Shown here piece by piece: positions 25,721-34,371 of a stretch of 64,000 nucleotides of DNA (the first letter of the stretch is position 1; the number at the start of each line of letters is the position of its first letter). The translations under genes and the position numbers were made by a program. Source of the stretch: Desulfobacteraceae bacterium. Lineage in GTDB: Bacteria; Desulfobacterota; Desulfobacteria; Desulfobacterales; Desulfobacteraceae. The notes below the pieces were generated by a model. The model was not told where the DNA came from. It worked only from the letters and a program-made list of their open reading frames with translations, and ran no database searches. The DNA is taken from NCBI GenBank assembly GCA_016743945.1, contig JADGFI010000004.1, positions 1 to 64,000 on the forward strand. Direction: 5' to 3'.

Positions 25721-27532
25721 ATGGCACAATCAATTGCAGACAGACGGGATCAGGACTTTGTTCTCCATGAAATGTTCTCAGCTTCAGACCTGGCTGAGCA
25801 TGATTTATTTGAAGACTTTAACAAAAAGACCATGGACATGGTGGTTTCCGAAGCCAGGAATCTGGCCGTTAAGGAGTTGTTGCCCGCAAACAAAGAAGGG
25901 GACGAGCAGGGCTGTTCCCTGTCCAATGGAGAGGTAAGTGTTCCGGACTCTTTCCACAAGGCCTATGAACTTTTTTGTGAAGGGGAGTGGCTTGCCGTGT
26001 GTGATGACCCGAAATATGGCGGCCAGGGGATGCCGAAAATTTTGGCCACGGCGTCTGGTGAATTGTTCACCGGTGCCAATTGTGCATTTCTTATGTATCC
26101 AGGACTCACCCACGGAGCCGGCAAGCTTGTGGAAGAATTTGGTACCGAGGAACAAAAACGAATATTTTTGAAAAATTTATACACGGGTAAATGGGCAGGT
26201 ACCATGTGTTTGACAGAGCCGGAAGCAGGTTCCGATGTGGGAAACCTTACCACCCTGGCCAAACGCAATGAGGATGGCACTTTTACCATCACCGGTAATA
26301 AAATTTTCATTTCCGGTGGAGATCAGAACATCACCGAGAATATCATCCATCCGGTATTGGCCAGGATCGAAGGGGCACCTGCCGGTACCAAGGGTATCTC
26401 CTTGTTTCTGGTTCCCAAATATCGGGTGAATGCCGACGGCAGCATTGGTGCCCACAATGATGTTGTCTGCACCGGCCTTGAGAAAAAAATGGGTATTCAT
26501 GGTAATTCAACGGCATCGCTGGCCTTTGGTTCCAAGGGGAACTGTGTCGGAGAGCTTCTCGGAGAAGAGAACAAGGGCATGAAGGCCATGTTCGTCATGA
26601 TGAATGAAGCCCGTTTTGGTGTCGGCATGCAGGGATTTGGTTTTGCGACAGCTTCCTATATCAATGCGGTCAACTATGCCAAGGAACGGGTCCAGGGCGC
26701 GGACCTCATGAAAATATTTGAAAAGGATGCAAAGCCGGTCGCCATCATCAATCACCCCGATGTCAAACGCCAGCTCTTGTCCATGAAAGCCTATGTGGAT
26801 GGGATGCGGGCTTTGCTTTATTATACGGCCCTTTGTTTTGACAAAATTAAAATTGCCAAAACACAAGAAGAAAAAGATAAATATGATGGACTTATTGAGT
26901 TTTTAACCCCCATTATCAAGGCCTATTGCACGGACAGGTCTTTTGATGTCTGTGTCCAGGGTGTCCAGATATACGGCGGGTATGGTTTTATCCAGGAATA
27001 TCCCCAGGAGCAGCTGCTCAGAGATTGCAAGATCACCTCCATCTACGAAGGTACCAACGGAATTCAGTCCATGGACCTTTTGGGACGCAAACTGGGGCTT
27101 AAAAAAGGCAAACCCTTTATGGATCTTTTGGGTGAAATGAATACAACCATTGCGGCTGCCAAGGAAATTGAAGGGTTGGATAAAATGGCTGTTCGGGTGG
27201 AACTTGCGGTGAACAAGCTGGGTGAAGTGGCCATGCACATGGGCATGACCGCCATGTCTGAAAAGGTGTTGGACGCCTTTGCAACGGCCCATCCTTTTCT
27301 GGATGTTACGGGGGATGTGGTTCTGGCATGGCTGGAACTCTGGCGTGCCGTTGTGGCAGTTCCCAAAATTGCCAAGGCCAAGAAAAAAGATGTGGCCTTC
27401 TACCAGGGTCAGGTTAAAACAGCTGAATATTTTATTACCTGGATATTACCGGCTGCCATGGGCAAGATGGAAGCCCTCCAGGGTAATATTCCTTCCATCA
27501 TGGAAATGCCGGATGCTGGTTTTGCCGGATAA
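25721..27532 (+). CDS. Acyl-CoA dehydrogenase, long (C-terminal extension) type
   Basis: 603 residues. The N-terminal, middle (MCLTEPEAGSDVGNL) and C-terminal domains are all visible. CKITSIYEGTNGIQ carries the family's Glu-Gly region, and a C-terminal extension of ~100 residues places it with the 590-600 residue group that includes DmdC and AcdA-like enzymes. It is an FAD enzyme that makes the 2,3-double bond in an acyl-CoA; chain specificity cannot be read. Ribosome site AGGAGAG. A terminator follows. Confidence 0.92.
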   Translation: MAQSIADRRDQDFVLHEMFSASDLAEHDLFEDFNKKTMDMVVSEARNLAVKELLPANKEGDEQGCSLSNGEVSVPDSFHKAYELFCEGEWLAVCDDPKYGGQGMPKILATASGELFTGANCAFLMYPGLTHGAGKLVEEFGTEEQKRIFLKNLYTGKWAGTMCLTEPEAGSDVGNLTTLAKRNEDGTFTITGNKIFISGGDQNITENIIHPVLARIEGAPAGTKGISLFLVPKYRVNADGSIGAHNDVVCTGLEKKMGIHGNSTASLAFGSKGNCVGELLGEENKGMKAMFVMMNEARFGVGMQGFGFATASYINAVNYAKERVQGADLMKIFEKDAKPVAIINHPDVKRQLLSMKAYVDGMRALLYYTALCFDKIKIAKTQEEKDKYDGLIEFLTPIIKAYCTDRSFDVCVQGVQIYGGYGFIQEYPQEQLLRDCKITSIYEGTNGIQSMDLLGRKLGLKKGKPFMDLLGEMNTTIAAAKEIEGLDKMAVRVELAVNKLGEVAMHMGMTAMSEKVLDAFATAHPFLDVTGDVVLAWLELWRAVVAVPKIAKAKKKDVAFYQGQVKTAEYFITWILPAAMGKMEALQGNIPSIMEMPDAGFAG

Positions 27533-27600
27533 GCAACCATCCGTTGTCACCGGTGATTGTAATCGGTGAGAGTGATGTGAATAAAAAGAGTTGAGTACGA

Positions 27601-27632
27601 AAAAAGGGCAGGGGAATTTTCCTGCCCTTTTT
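27601..27632 (+). terminator. Rho-independent terminator after acyl-CoA dehydrogenase
   Basis: Perfect 12-base arms (AAAAAGGGCAGG and complement) with an 8-base loop, the right arm ending in five T. Because the left arm starts with A it could also act on the opposite strand, at the end of the GNAT gene. Confidence 0.9.
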
Positions 27633-27690
27633 AGTTTAAATTAGAGTAAGTTCACCTATAAATTATAGGTGCTGCCTTCAAAAAAGTATT

Positions 27691-28179
27691 TCATTTCAAT
27701 TTTCCGGTGTCAAATTCCGCTTCATAGCCAACAATGAACCGAGTGGTTGCGGTGTTACGAAGGGCCAGAAAATGTTTATTGTTTTTGGCAAAGGGACAGA
27801 CGGGGAGGGGGCAGTGTTTAAAGCCGAATCGCTGGTAAAACTTCGGGTTCCCCAAAACAAAGAGAGGGCTTTCTTTAATGGCTTGCTGGCGCAGGGCAAA
27901 CCGCAGCAGCTCAGAACCAAAGCCCTGGCGTTGAAACTGGGGGGCCACAGCCAGAGGAGCCAGGTGAAGGCCGCAAATCTCATCCTTGTTATAGGCGTTT
28001 GAAAATGCAATATAGGCAACTACCTTGTTGAGATGGATACAGACCCATTCGTGGATGGGGGTATCATTGTCATGAAATCCTTCCACCAGCTCTAGCTCGT
28101 ACAGGCTTTTGGGAAAGGCCAAACTTAGAAGGGCCGATACCTTGATATAGGTTTCCTGGGTCGGTTTTCGTATTTTCAT
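27691..28179 (-). CDS. GNAT family N-acetyltransferase (YhbS-like)
   Basis: 162 residues from ATG 28179 (GGAG five bases upstream). LAPLAVAPQFQRQGFGSELLRFAL holds the acetyl-CoA pyrophosphate-binding R/Q-x-x-G-x-G/A segment. FVLGNPKFYQRFGFK is the usual late motif of YhbS-like proteins. Its substrate is unknown. It stands alone. Confidence 0.85.
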   Translation of the reverse strand: MKIRKPTQETYIKVSALLSLAFPKSLYELELVEGFHDNDTPIHEWVCIHLNKVVAYIAFSNAYNKDEICGLHLAPLAVAPQFQRQGFGSELLRFALRQQAIKESPLFVLGNPKFYQRFGFKHCPLPVCPFAKNNKHFLALRNTATTRFIVGYEAEFDTGKLK

Positions 28180-28330
28180 TATTGTCTCCAAAATCAAATC
28201 CACACAGTTGGCTTAAATTCTTTGTATATATAAAAATTGCCTAAAAATCTACTTTTAAAAGGATGGCAACGTCAAATCCACCAGAAGGGATTGTTATTCC
28301 GGACTATTGTCAGACTTTTGAGACATTTAA

Positions 28331-28367
28331 TTGCCATAAATGACATTTACCATATCATTTATGGCAA
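28331..28367. promoter_or_regulatory. 13-bp inverted repeat, possible activator site
   Basis: TTGCCATAAATGA and its exact complement TCATTTATGGCAA, separated by 11 bases. It lies ~130-170 bases upstream of the sigma-54 promoter at 28499, the distance range of enhancer sites for sigma-54 activators. There is no T-run, so a terminator is unlikely. Confidence 0.5.
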
Positions 28368-28498
28368 AATTATTGGTATTTTCAGGCAAATTTGTGCACC
28401 AGATGTTAAATTTCTCACCATTGTATTCATCTAACTCCCTGGTTTAAAACCTGTTTTAAAAACCGAGCATAGGATTATTCAGGTCCTTTAAGGGGGGG

Positions 28499-28514
28499 TG
28501 GCACAGTCATTGCT
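28499..28514 (+). promoter_or_regulatory. Sigma-54 promoter of the SDR/amino-acid ABC operon
   Basis: TGGCACAGTCATTGCT, with GG (28500-28501) and GC (28512-28513) 10 bases apart, matches the -24/-12 consensus. The leader to the SDR start (28686) would be ~160 bases. Sigma-54 control suits nitrogen- or amino-acid-responsive uptake. Confidence 0.7.
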
Positions 28515-28685
28515 TTGTCAATGGTGCAAACCATTAGAAGCCTGGAAACGCGCTTGTTTTGAATTGACGTCAGCTTTTTTGTGTGAATGTGATATGAGAG
28601 GGCTTAGGAGCTTAACTATCTTATCGAATATGAACCCTTCCGGATTTTGGCATGGGTGCGGAAGCAGCTAACAGGAGAGTATAAT

Positions 28686-29471
28686 ATGTGCAATACAACA
28701 ATAGATCCCCTTCTTGACTTAAGTGGAAAAGTTGCCGTCATTTCGGGTGGCTCGTCAGGAATTGGGTATGGAACAGCCGAACTTCTTGCATTAAAAGGGG
28801 CGGTATCGGTAATTTTGGATATAGACGAAAAAAAAGGAAAAGAAGCGGTCCGTACCATTTCAATTTTGGGCGGCAAAGCTGACTTTATCAAATGCAATGT
28901 AACCTCTGATGCTGACTGCCGGTCCGCCATTGCATCAATCGCAAAAACCCATGGCAGAATTGATGTTCTTTTCAATAATGCCGGGGTCATCCGGAGAAAA
29001 ACCGTGGTTGATCTGGAGGAAAATGAATGGGACCTTGTGGTGGATGTTACCCTGAAGGGCGCCTATCTGTTGTCAAAATATACGATTCCTGTGATGGCGC
29101 AAAACGGTGGGGGAAGCATCATCAACACCGGTTCTGGTTGGGGGCTCAAGGGCGGAGATAACGCTGCTGCCTATTGTGCAGCCAAGGGCGGCATCGTAAA
29201 TATGACCCGGGCCATGGCCATTGATCACGGTGCCCAGGGAATTCGCGTAAACTCCATGAGCCCCGGGGATATTGACACCCCCCTTCTCCACGACGAGGCA
29301 AAACAACTTGGACAGGATGATAAAACGTTCATGGAAGAGGCGGCGGACCGTCCCCTTGCCAGGGTGGGAACCCCTCTTGATGTAGCAAAGGCAGTATTGT
29401 TTTTTGCAAGTCCCATGTCTGAATGGGTCACCGGAACAAACCTTACGGTGGACGGTGGCGGGCTCGCCTGA
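28686..29471 (+). CDS. Short-chain dehydrogenase/reductase (SDR)
   Basis: 261 residues from ATG 28686 (AGGAGA upstream). GGSSGIG is the cofactor-binding motif, with Asp of LDID following strand 2 suggesting NAD(H). NNAG is present, and the catalytic Ser (TGSGWG) and YxxxK (YCAAK) complete the triad. It is a classical SDR of normal length. It is the first gene of an operon with a polar amino-acid ABC importer, so it may act on an imported amino or hydroxy acid, but the substrate cannot be read. Confidence 0.88.
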   Translation: MCNTTIDPLLDLSGKVAVISGGSSGIGYGTAELLALKGAVSVILDIDEKKGKEAVRTISILGGKADFIKCNVTSDADCRSAIASIAKTHGRIDVLFNNAGVIRRKTVVDLEENEWDLVVDVTLKGAYLLSKYTIPVMAQNGGGSIINTGSGWGLKGGDNAAAYCAAKGGIVNMTRAMAIDHGAQGIRVNSMSPGDIDTPLLHDEAKQLGQDDKTFMEEAADRPLARVGTPLDVAKAVLFFASPMSEWVTGTNLTVDGGGLA

Positions 29472-29532
29472 TCCTGTTTTTATTTGTGCTGACTGTAATA
29501 TCCGCCACGAAATACCCGGCAAAAGGAGTGAT

Positions 29533-30315
29533 ATGAATTCCAACGAGTATGCAATTTCGATTAAAGATCTTCACAAAGACTTTGGCTCCCTTCAGGTATT
29601 GAAAGGTATAAATATCTCTGTAAAAAAAGGATCCGTAGTTTCCCTTCTTGGGAGCAGCGGATCCGGAAAAAGCACCCTTTTAAGAAGTATTAATCTGCTT
29701 GAAACCCCGCAAAAAGGGGAGGTTTATATAAATGGCGAACTAATCCGGATGAAAGGTTCCGGAAATGCCAGAAAAGCCGCCGACAAACACCAGATCAACA
29801 GGATCCGCGGAACCCTGGGAATGGTGTTTCAAAGTTTTAACCTCTGGACCCATATGACCATTCTTCAAAATGTCATGGAAGGACCGGTTCAGGTGTTAAA
29901 ATTGTCCAGAGAACAGGCCAGGAAAACCGCACTAAAGTACCTTGAAAAAGTCGGGGTGGCCGATAAAATTGCCTGTTATCCAAGCCAGCTTTCCGGGGGC
30001 CAGCAACAGCGGGTTGCCATTGCCAGAGCCCTTGCCATGGATCCTTCCATGCTGCTTTTTGACGAACCGACATCGGCCCTTGATCCGGAACTTGTTCAGG
30101 AGGTTCTCTCTGTCATGCGAACCCTGGCAGCCGAAGGCCGGACAATGATTGTCGTAACCCACGAAATGGAATTTGCCAGGGAGGCATCTTCCCGTATTGT
30201 CTTCCTGGACAGCGGTGAAATCACAGAAGACGGTTCCCCGGAACAGGTATTTTCCAGCCCCAAAACAGATCGGTTTCGTCAGTTTTTAGCCCATAATCCC
30301 GTTGTATTTAATTAA
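29533..30315 (+). CDS. Polar amino-acid ABC transporter ATPase (GlnQ/HisP-like)
   Basis: 260 residues from ATG 29533 (AAGGAG upstream). Walker [11 protein letters not shown]-loop region [14 protein letters not shown], signature LSGGQQQR, Walker [14 protein letters not shown] and H-loop THE are all intact. The N-L-W-H-M-T stretch is typical of the HisP/GlnQ branch. It works with the binding protein and two permeases that follow. Confidence 0.92.
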   Translation: MNSNEYAISIKDLHKDFGSLQVLKGINISVKKGSVVSLLGSSGSGKSTLLRSINLLETPQKGEVYINGELIRMKGSGNARKAADKHQINRIRGTLGMVFQSFNLWTHMTILQNVMEGPVQVLKLSREQARKTALKYLEKVGVADKIACYPSQLSGGQQQRVAIARALAMDPSMLLFDEPTSALDPELVQEVLSVMRTLAAEGRTMIVVTHEMEFAREASSRIVFLDSGEITEDGSPEQVFSSPKTDRFRQFLAHNPVVFN

Positions 30316-30381
30316 TCAGAAGCAAAAGACGCTGCCGAAAATAACTTTGGCGGGTATTTTTGTTTCATAAAGGAGATGATT

Positions 30382-31131
30382 ATGAAAAAGATTGTTGTTT
30401 ATTTACTTTTGGTACTGCTCTTGTCAACCGGCGCTGCATTTGCAAAAAACATCATCAAAATTGCCAATGAAACAGCAACACCTCCCTTTAATTTTGTTGA
30501 CGGAGATGGAAATATCAAGGGGTTTGATGTTGATATCGCGGCTGCTCTCTGCGATGTTATGGGGGCTGAAAAGGTAGATGTAATCCAAGATTGGGACGGC
30601 ATGATCCCGGGCCTGCTCTCGAAAAAATTTGATGCCATAATTTCCGATATGTCCATCACGGAAAAAAGACAAAAAGTTGTTAGTTTTTCAGCCTCCTATT
30701 ATGATGAAACAGGGCTTTTTATGTGCAAAAAAGGGCGGACATTTGATTTTTCCCCCGAGGGATTACAGGGGAAAAAAATCGGTGTCCAGAGAGCCACCAC
30801 TTTTGCCAGCTACATAAAGGGCGTCTATGGGAAATCGGTTGAAATTAAATACTATGATTCCCCTGCGGGTCAGGTTCTTGATCTCACCTCGGGAAGACTT
30901 GATCTTGTGCTGGCGTCTGATATTTTTGTTAATAAAACCCTTGCCGGTGAAGATGGTAAAAACATTCAAATAACAGGGGAGCCTGTAACAGACAGAAAAT
31001 TTATTGGAGATGGGGTTGGTATCGCCTTGAGAAAAGAAGACAAACAACTTTTGATGGATTTTAATAAAGCCCTTGACACCATCAAAGAAAACGGAACCTA
31101 TGACAAAATTTATGCCCAATGGTTTAAATAG
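30382..31131 (+). CDS. Amino-acid ABC transporter substrate-binding protein
   Basis: 249 residues from ATG 30382 (GGAG at six bases; an ATG six bases earlier is too close to it). The signal peptide ends near AFA. NIIKIANETATPPFNFVDGDGNIKGFDVDIAAAL is the SBP_bac_3 N-terminus (partial), and DGMIPGLLSKKFDAIISDMSIT is the first hinge motif. The ligand is probably a basic or polar amino acid or opine, by resemblance to the His/Arg/octopine group. It is followed by a strong hairpin. Confidence 0.9.
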   Translation: MKKIVVYLLLVLLLSTGAAFAKNIIKIANETATPPFNFVDGDGNIKGFDVDIAAALCDVMGAEKVDVIQDWDGMIPGLLSKKFDAIISDMSITEKRQKVVSFSASYYDETGLFMCKKGRTFDFSPEGLQGKKIGVQRATTFASYIKGVYGKSVEIKYYDSPAGQVLDLTSGRLDLVLASDIFVNKTLAGEDGKNIQITGEPVTDRKFIGDGVGIALRKEDKQLLMDFNKALDTIKENGTYDKIYAQWFK

Positions 31132-31150
31132 AGTCTAAATGACAGACATT

Positions 31151-31180
31151 TTCAGCTAATCGGATTTCCGATTAGCTGAA
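31151..31180 (+). promoter_or_regulatory. Stable intercistronic hairpin after the binding-protein gene
   Basis: TTCAGCTAATCGGA and its complement around a 2-base centre, with no T-run behind it. It sits between the binding-protein and permease genes, where such stems protect the upstream mRNA and raise binding-protein output over permeases. Confidence 0.65.
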
Positions 31181-31222
31181 TGTTCACAATTTCCATGAAG
31201 TAACTTGTCGGAGGTTTTAAGT

Positions 31223-31915
31223 GTGTTTGATTTGTACGGTTACGGCGGTGCTCTCCTTGCAGGCACGGCAGGCACAATAAAAATAATGATACTGTCTCTG
31301 GTTGTGGGGCTTGTTTCCGGTATTGCCGGGGCCGGGGCCAAACTTTCCGGGATCAGAATACTCAGCTGGCTGACGGATTCATGGACCCTGCTCATCAGGG
31401 GAATACCCGAGTTAATTCTTGTTCTCTTTGTCTATTTCGGGGGGAGTACAGTCATTAACCAGGTTGCCGCCCTCCTTGGGTTTGATGTTTATGTTGAAAT
31501 AAATCCCCTGGTAGCAGCCGTTTTTACCCTTGGGCTTGTTTATGGGGCCTATGCCACAGACGTATTCCGGGTTTCCATTCTGGCCGTGGCCCAGGGGGAG
31601 CTTGAGGCTGCCCGTGCCATTGGCATGGGCCGGGTTACCGTCTTTCTTCGGATACTCTTTCCCCAAATCTGGCGCTATGCTCTGCCCGGTCTTGGTAATC
31701 TGTTTATGATCCTGCAAAAGGATACGGCGCTTGTTTCCGTCATCGGTATGAACGAATTGATGAGAAATGCGGCAGCAGCAGTGGCCAATACGAGAAAACC
31801 ATTTACCTTTTACATTGCAGCAGCCGTCATTTATCTTGGAATAACGACAATAACGACCGTGATTCTTCATTTTATGGAAAAACGTGCAAATCGCGGCGTG
31901 GGAATGGTGTCCTAA
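31223..31915 (+). CDS. Amino-acid ABC transporter permease (HisQ-like)
   Basis: 230 residues from GTG 31223, chosen for GGAG nine bases upstream; a TTG at 31205 would lie inside that ribosome site. About five membrane helices. The EAA loop reads GELEAARAIGMGRVTVFLRILFPQ (partial), in the HisM/HisQ style. The stop overlaps the start of the second permease by one base. Confidence 0.9.
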   Translation: MFDLYGYGGALLAGTAGTIKIMILSLVVGLVSGIAGAGAKLSGIRILSWLTDSWTLLIRGIPELILVLFVYFGGSTVINQVAALLGFDVYVEINPLVAAVFTLGLVYGAYATDVFRVSILAVAQGELEAARAIGMGRVTVFLRILFPQIWRYALPGLGNLFMILQKDTALVSVIGMNELMRNAAAAVANTRKPFTFYIAAAVIYLGITTITTVILHFMEKRANRGVGMVS

Positions 31916-32595
31916 TGGATATAGAATTGATGAAAGAATGTCTTCCCCTTCTCATCGGCGGAACATTTGTTACCCTGAAATTGGTCTTTGTCACCATGAT
32001 TGCCGGGCTGGTTCTTGCGATTCCCCTTGCACTGATGCGAAATTCAAAATCCAAACTGCTTAGCATCCCGGCATTTGGATATATCTATTTTTTCAGGGGA
32101 ACTCCCTTGTTGGTTCAGTTGTTCATCATTTACTATGGATTTTCACAGTTTGAGGCTGTTCGAAACAGTGTTTTCTGGATGTTTCTGGGAGATTCATACT
32201 GGTGTTCAGTCCTGGCCTTTACCCTTAATACCGCAGCCTATGCCGGTGAAATTATACGCGGCGCCATTCTGTCGGTTCAAAAAGGACAAATCGAAGCGGC
32301 AATTTCCGTGGGCATGTCGCGATTTCAGATTTATAAACGCATCATTACCCCCCAGGCAAGCACCATTGCCATACCAGGTTACAGCAATGAACTGGTGCTG
32401 ATGATGAAGGGGACCTCCCTTGCCAGTACGGTTGCTTTGCTGGAAATTACAGGGATAACCCGGAATCTTATTGCCGAAACATTTATGCCCGTTGAGATGT
32501 TTTTTATTGCCGGATGTATTTATATGGTATTGTCCAGTATTTTCATCGGCAGTTTATCCTTTATTGAAAAAAGACTTACATCCCGGGGCGACTGA
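31915..32595 (+). CDS. Amino-acid ABC transporter permease (HisM-like)
   Basis: 226 residues. FFRGTPLLVQLFIIYYG near the N-terminus and the EAA loop GQIEAAISVGMSRFQIYKRI are typical of the HisM/ArtM group. It forms a heterodimeric channel with the preceding permease. It is the last gene of the operon. Confidence 0.9.
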   Translation: MDIELMKECLPLLIGGTFVTLKLVFVTMIAGLVLAIPLALMRNSKSKLLSIPAFGYIYFFRGTPLLVQLFIIYYGFSQFEAVRNSVFWMFLGDSYWCSVLAFTLNTAAYAGEIIRGAILSVQKGQIEAAISVGMSRFQIYKRIITPQASTIAIPGYSNELVLMMKGTSLASTVALLEITGITRNLIAETFMPVEMFFIAGCIYMVLSSIFIGSLSFIEKRLTSRGD

Positions 32596-32898
32596 TCCAC
32601 CATAATCTCTGTTTTTTTCCAACAGGCATCAAAAGTTAGATATATAAGTTCTCTTTTCATCCACCAGGCCCGGTTTGAGCAAAATCGGGCCTGTCCTTCA
32701 AATACCAAACAATCCGGAAATGTTTTTTTTGGGGGCCTTGTTACACTTGCATGGGGCTAAAGTTGGGTATTCATAAAAATTGCTTGTTTTTTAGCGATGA
32801 ATAGGTTTTTATCCTAGGTGGTTTAAGGACCTGTTTTCTGATCTGATAGTTTGGCGAGGGAGCATAAAAGATTATCAGGCAGCTAATTTTAGCGGTGG
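32596..32898. other. Intergenic region with weak stem-loop
   Basis: Contains CAGGCCCG (32665-32672) and its complement (32686-32693), a GC-rich stem followed only by TCCTTC. It may end the permease operon, but it is not a convincing terminator. No gene seen. Confidence 0.4.
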
Positions 32899-34302
32899 AT
32901 GATTATCTTTGATTGCTGTGTTGTTTTGGCAGGGAATCAGGAAAAAAGAGATATGAGAATAGAAAATAGTACGGTGGACTCTGACCGAGAAACCTATGTG
33001 GAGATCGAACGAACCAAAATTCTTGTGAAGAATCTCTTTGCGAGTATGCCCTCCAGCCTTATCAATTCCATAATTCTTGTGGTGGTCCTTTGGAATGTGA
33101 TTCCCAGAGACCTTCTTGTCATCTGGTGTTTAATCAACATTTTGTTTGTCCTGGTTCGGTATGTGGTAATTGGCTTTTACCGGCGAGGATTTAGACAAAG
33201 CAACTATCTTTTCTGGCAGAGGGTATTGCTTCTCTCTTTTATTATCGCCGGCCTTCTGTTCGGGTCGGTTGGTCTCTTTTTTATAAATACCAATCAGCTA
33301 GCGTACATGGTTTTTCTTTATTTTGTTGTGGGGGGGATGGTTGCCGGCAGCCTTGGTTCCTACCATAACAACCTGGTCATGTTTTTTTCCTATTCCATAA
33401 CCGTCTTTATTATTCCCACAGTCATTCTCTTTACCCTTGGAACGGATATCACAACCTCCATGGCGGTGCTTGGACTGATTTTTTTTGCGATCATGTCGGT
33501 TAATGCGAAAAGGATGAATACAGATTTAAAGGTGTTTCTTGTATTGCGGTATGACAACAATTTGCTCATTGAACAATTTAATAAGGAAAAGCTTAATACG
33601 GAAAAACTCAACAGAGAGCTTATCGTGAAAAACAATGAGCTTAAAAGAATCTCCAGGATAGATCCCTTGACCGGCCTTAAAAACAGGCATTATCTCTTTG
33701 ATATTTTAAAGCCGAGGGTTGAAAATGAAATTAACTCTCTTTGGATGGAGAGAACCGGGGAGAATAAAAGAAAACCATCCGATTTAAGTGGTTATGGGGT
33801 TATCAGCATTGATATTGACCATTTCAAGAAGGTCAACGACAGTTACGGACACAATTCCGGTGATATGGTGCTCAAGCAGTTCAGTGACAGGCTTTGTGAA
33901 ACGGTCAGGCAGGATGATGTGGTGGGCCGCATTGGTGGGGAAGAGTTTCTCATCATCTTGAAGGGTACCAAGGAAAGTAACCTCTGTGTTCTTGCCGAAA
34001 AGATCCGTCTCCATGTGGCAAACTCAATTTTTAAGGTGACAGACAACCGTGAGATTCGCATTACCTGTTCTTTGGGCTTTGTTTTTTATCCATTTTTTAA
34101 ACATCATCCTGGCAAAATGGGGATCGACCATATTTTTTATCTGGTTGATCGGGCCCTCTATGTTGCAAAGGAAAATGGGCGGAATCTTGCGGTTAAAGTG
34201 GCCTGCGCCGAGGGTGACAGCCGTGACGTAACGCTTCTTGAATCTATTACCCAAGACCTGAATAAAGCCATTGATGCCGGGCAGGTTCTATTTGAATTTT
34301 AA
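32899..34302 (+). CDS. Membrane diguanylate cyclase (GGDEF)
   Basis: 467 residues if ATG 32899 is used; ATG 32953 is an alternative. About six membrane helices lie at ~55-205, then a coiled-coil linker and a GGDEF domain from ~255. The active-site motif is GGEEF (~346-350), preceded by DIDHFKKVND, so it should make cyclic di-GMP. There is no RxxD I-site in the usual position as far as I can see. Likely receptors in the window include the PilZ protein at 11.7 kb. Confidence 0.9.
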   Translation: MIIFDCCVVLAGNQEKRDMRIENSTVDSDRETYVEIERTKILVKNLFASMPSSLINSIILVVVLWNVIPRDLLVIWCLINILFVLVRYVVIGFYRRGFRQSNYLFWQRVLLLSFIIAGLLFGSVGLFFINTNQLAYMVFLYFVVGGMVAGSLGSYHNNLVMFFSYSITVFIIPTVILFTLGTDITTSMAVLGLIFFAIMSVNAKRMNTDLKVFLVLRYDNNLLIEQFNKEKLNTEKLNRELIVKNNELKRISRIDPLTGLKNRHYLFDILKPRVENEINSLWMERTGENKRKPSDLSGYGVISIDIDHFKKVNDSYGHNSGDMVLKQFSDRLCETVRQDDVVGRIGGEEFLIILKGTKESNLCVLAEKIRLHVANSIFKVTDNREIRITCSLGFVFYPFFKHHPGKMGIDHIFYLVDRALYVAKENGRNLAVKVACAEGDSRDVTLLESITQDLNKAIDAGQVLFEF

Positions 34303-34309
34303 CCAGTTT

Positions 34310-34354
34310 TCAATCTTGTGGGAAAGTCAGATATTGACTTCCCCACAAGATTGA
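34310..34354. terminator. Bidirectional terminator hairpin
   Basis: A long imperfect stem (TCAATCTTGTGGG paired with CCCACAAGATTGA, plus inner GTCA/TTGAC pairs) lies between the convergent GGDEF and uracil-permease genes. Confidence 0.75.
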
Positions 34355-34371
34355 GGTTTAGTCGATTGTGA

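Larger units (their letters stand above)
28180..28685. other. Long intergenic control region
   Basis: About 500 bases without a credible gene. It contains a perfect 13-base inverted repeat (28331-28367) and a sigma-54 promoter (28499-28514), listed separately. Confidence 0.6.

Noticed and set aside
28237-28434. 65-codon ORF in the intergenic region
   Set aside because: It spans the inverted repeat and has no family features.
32665-32693. Terminator after the HisM-like gene
   Set aside because: The stem is short and no T-run follows; kept only as a weak note.
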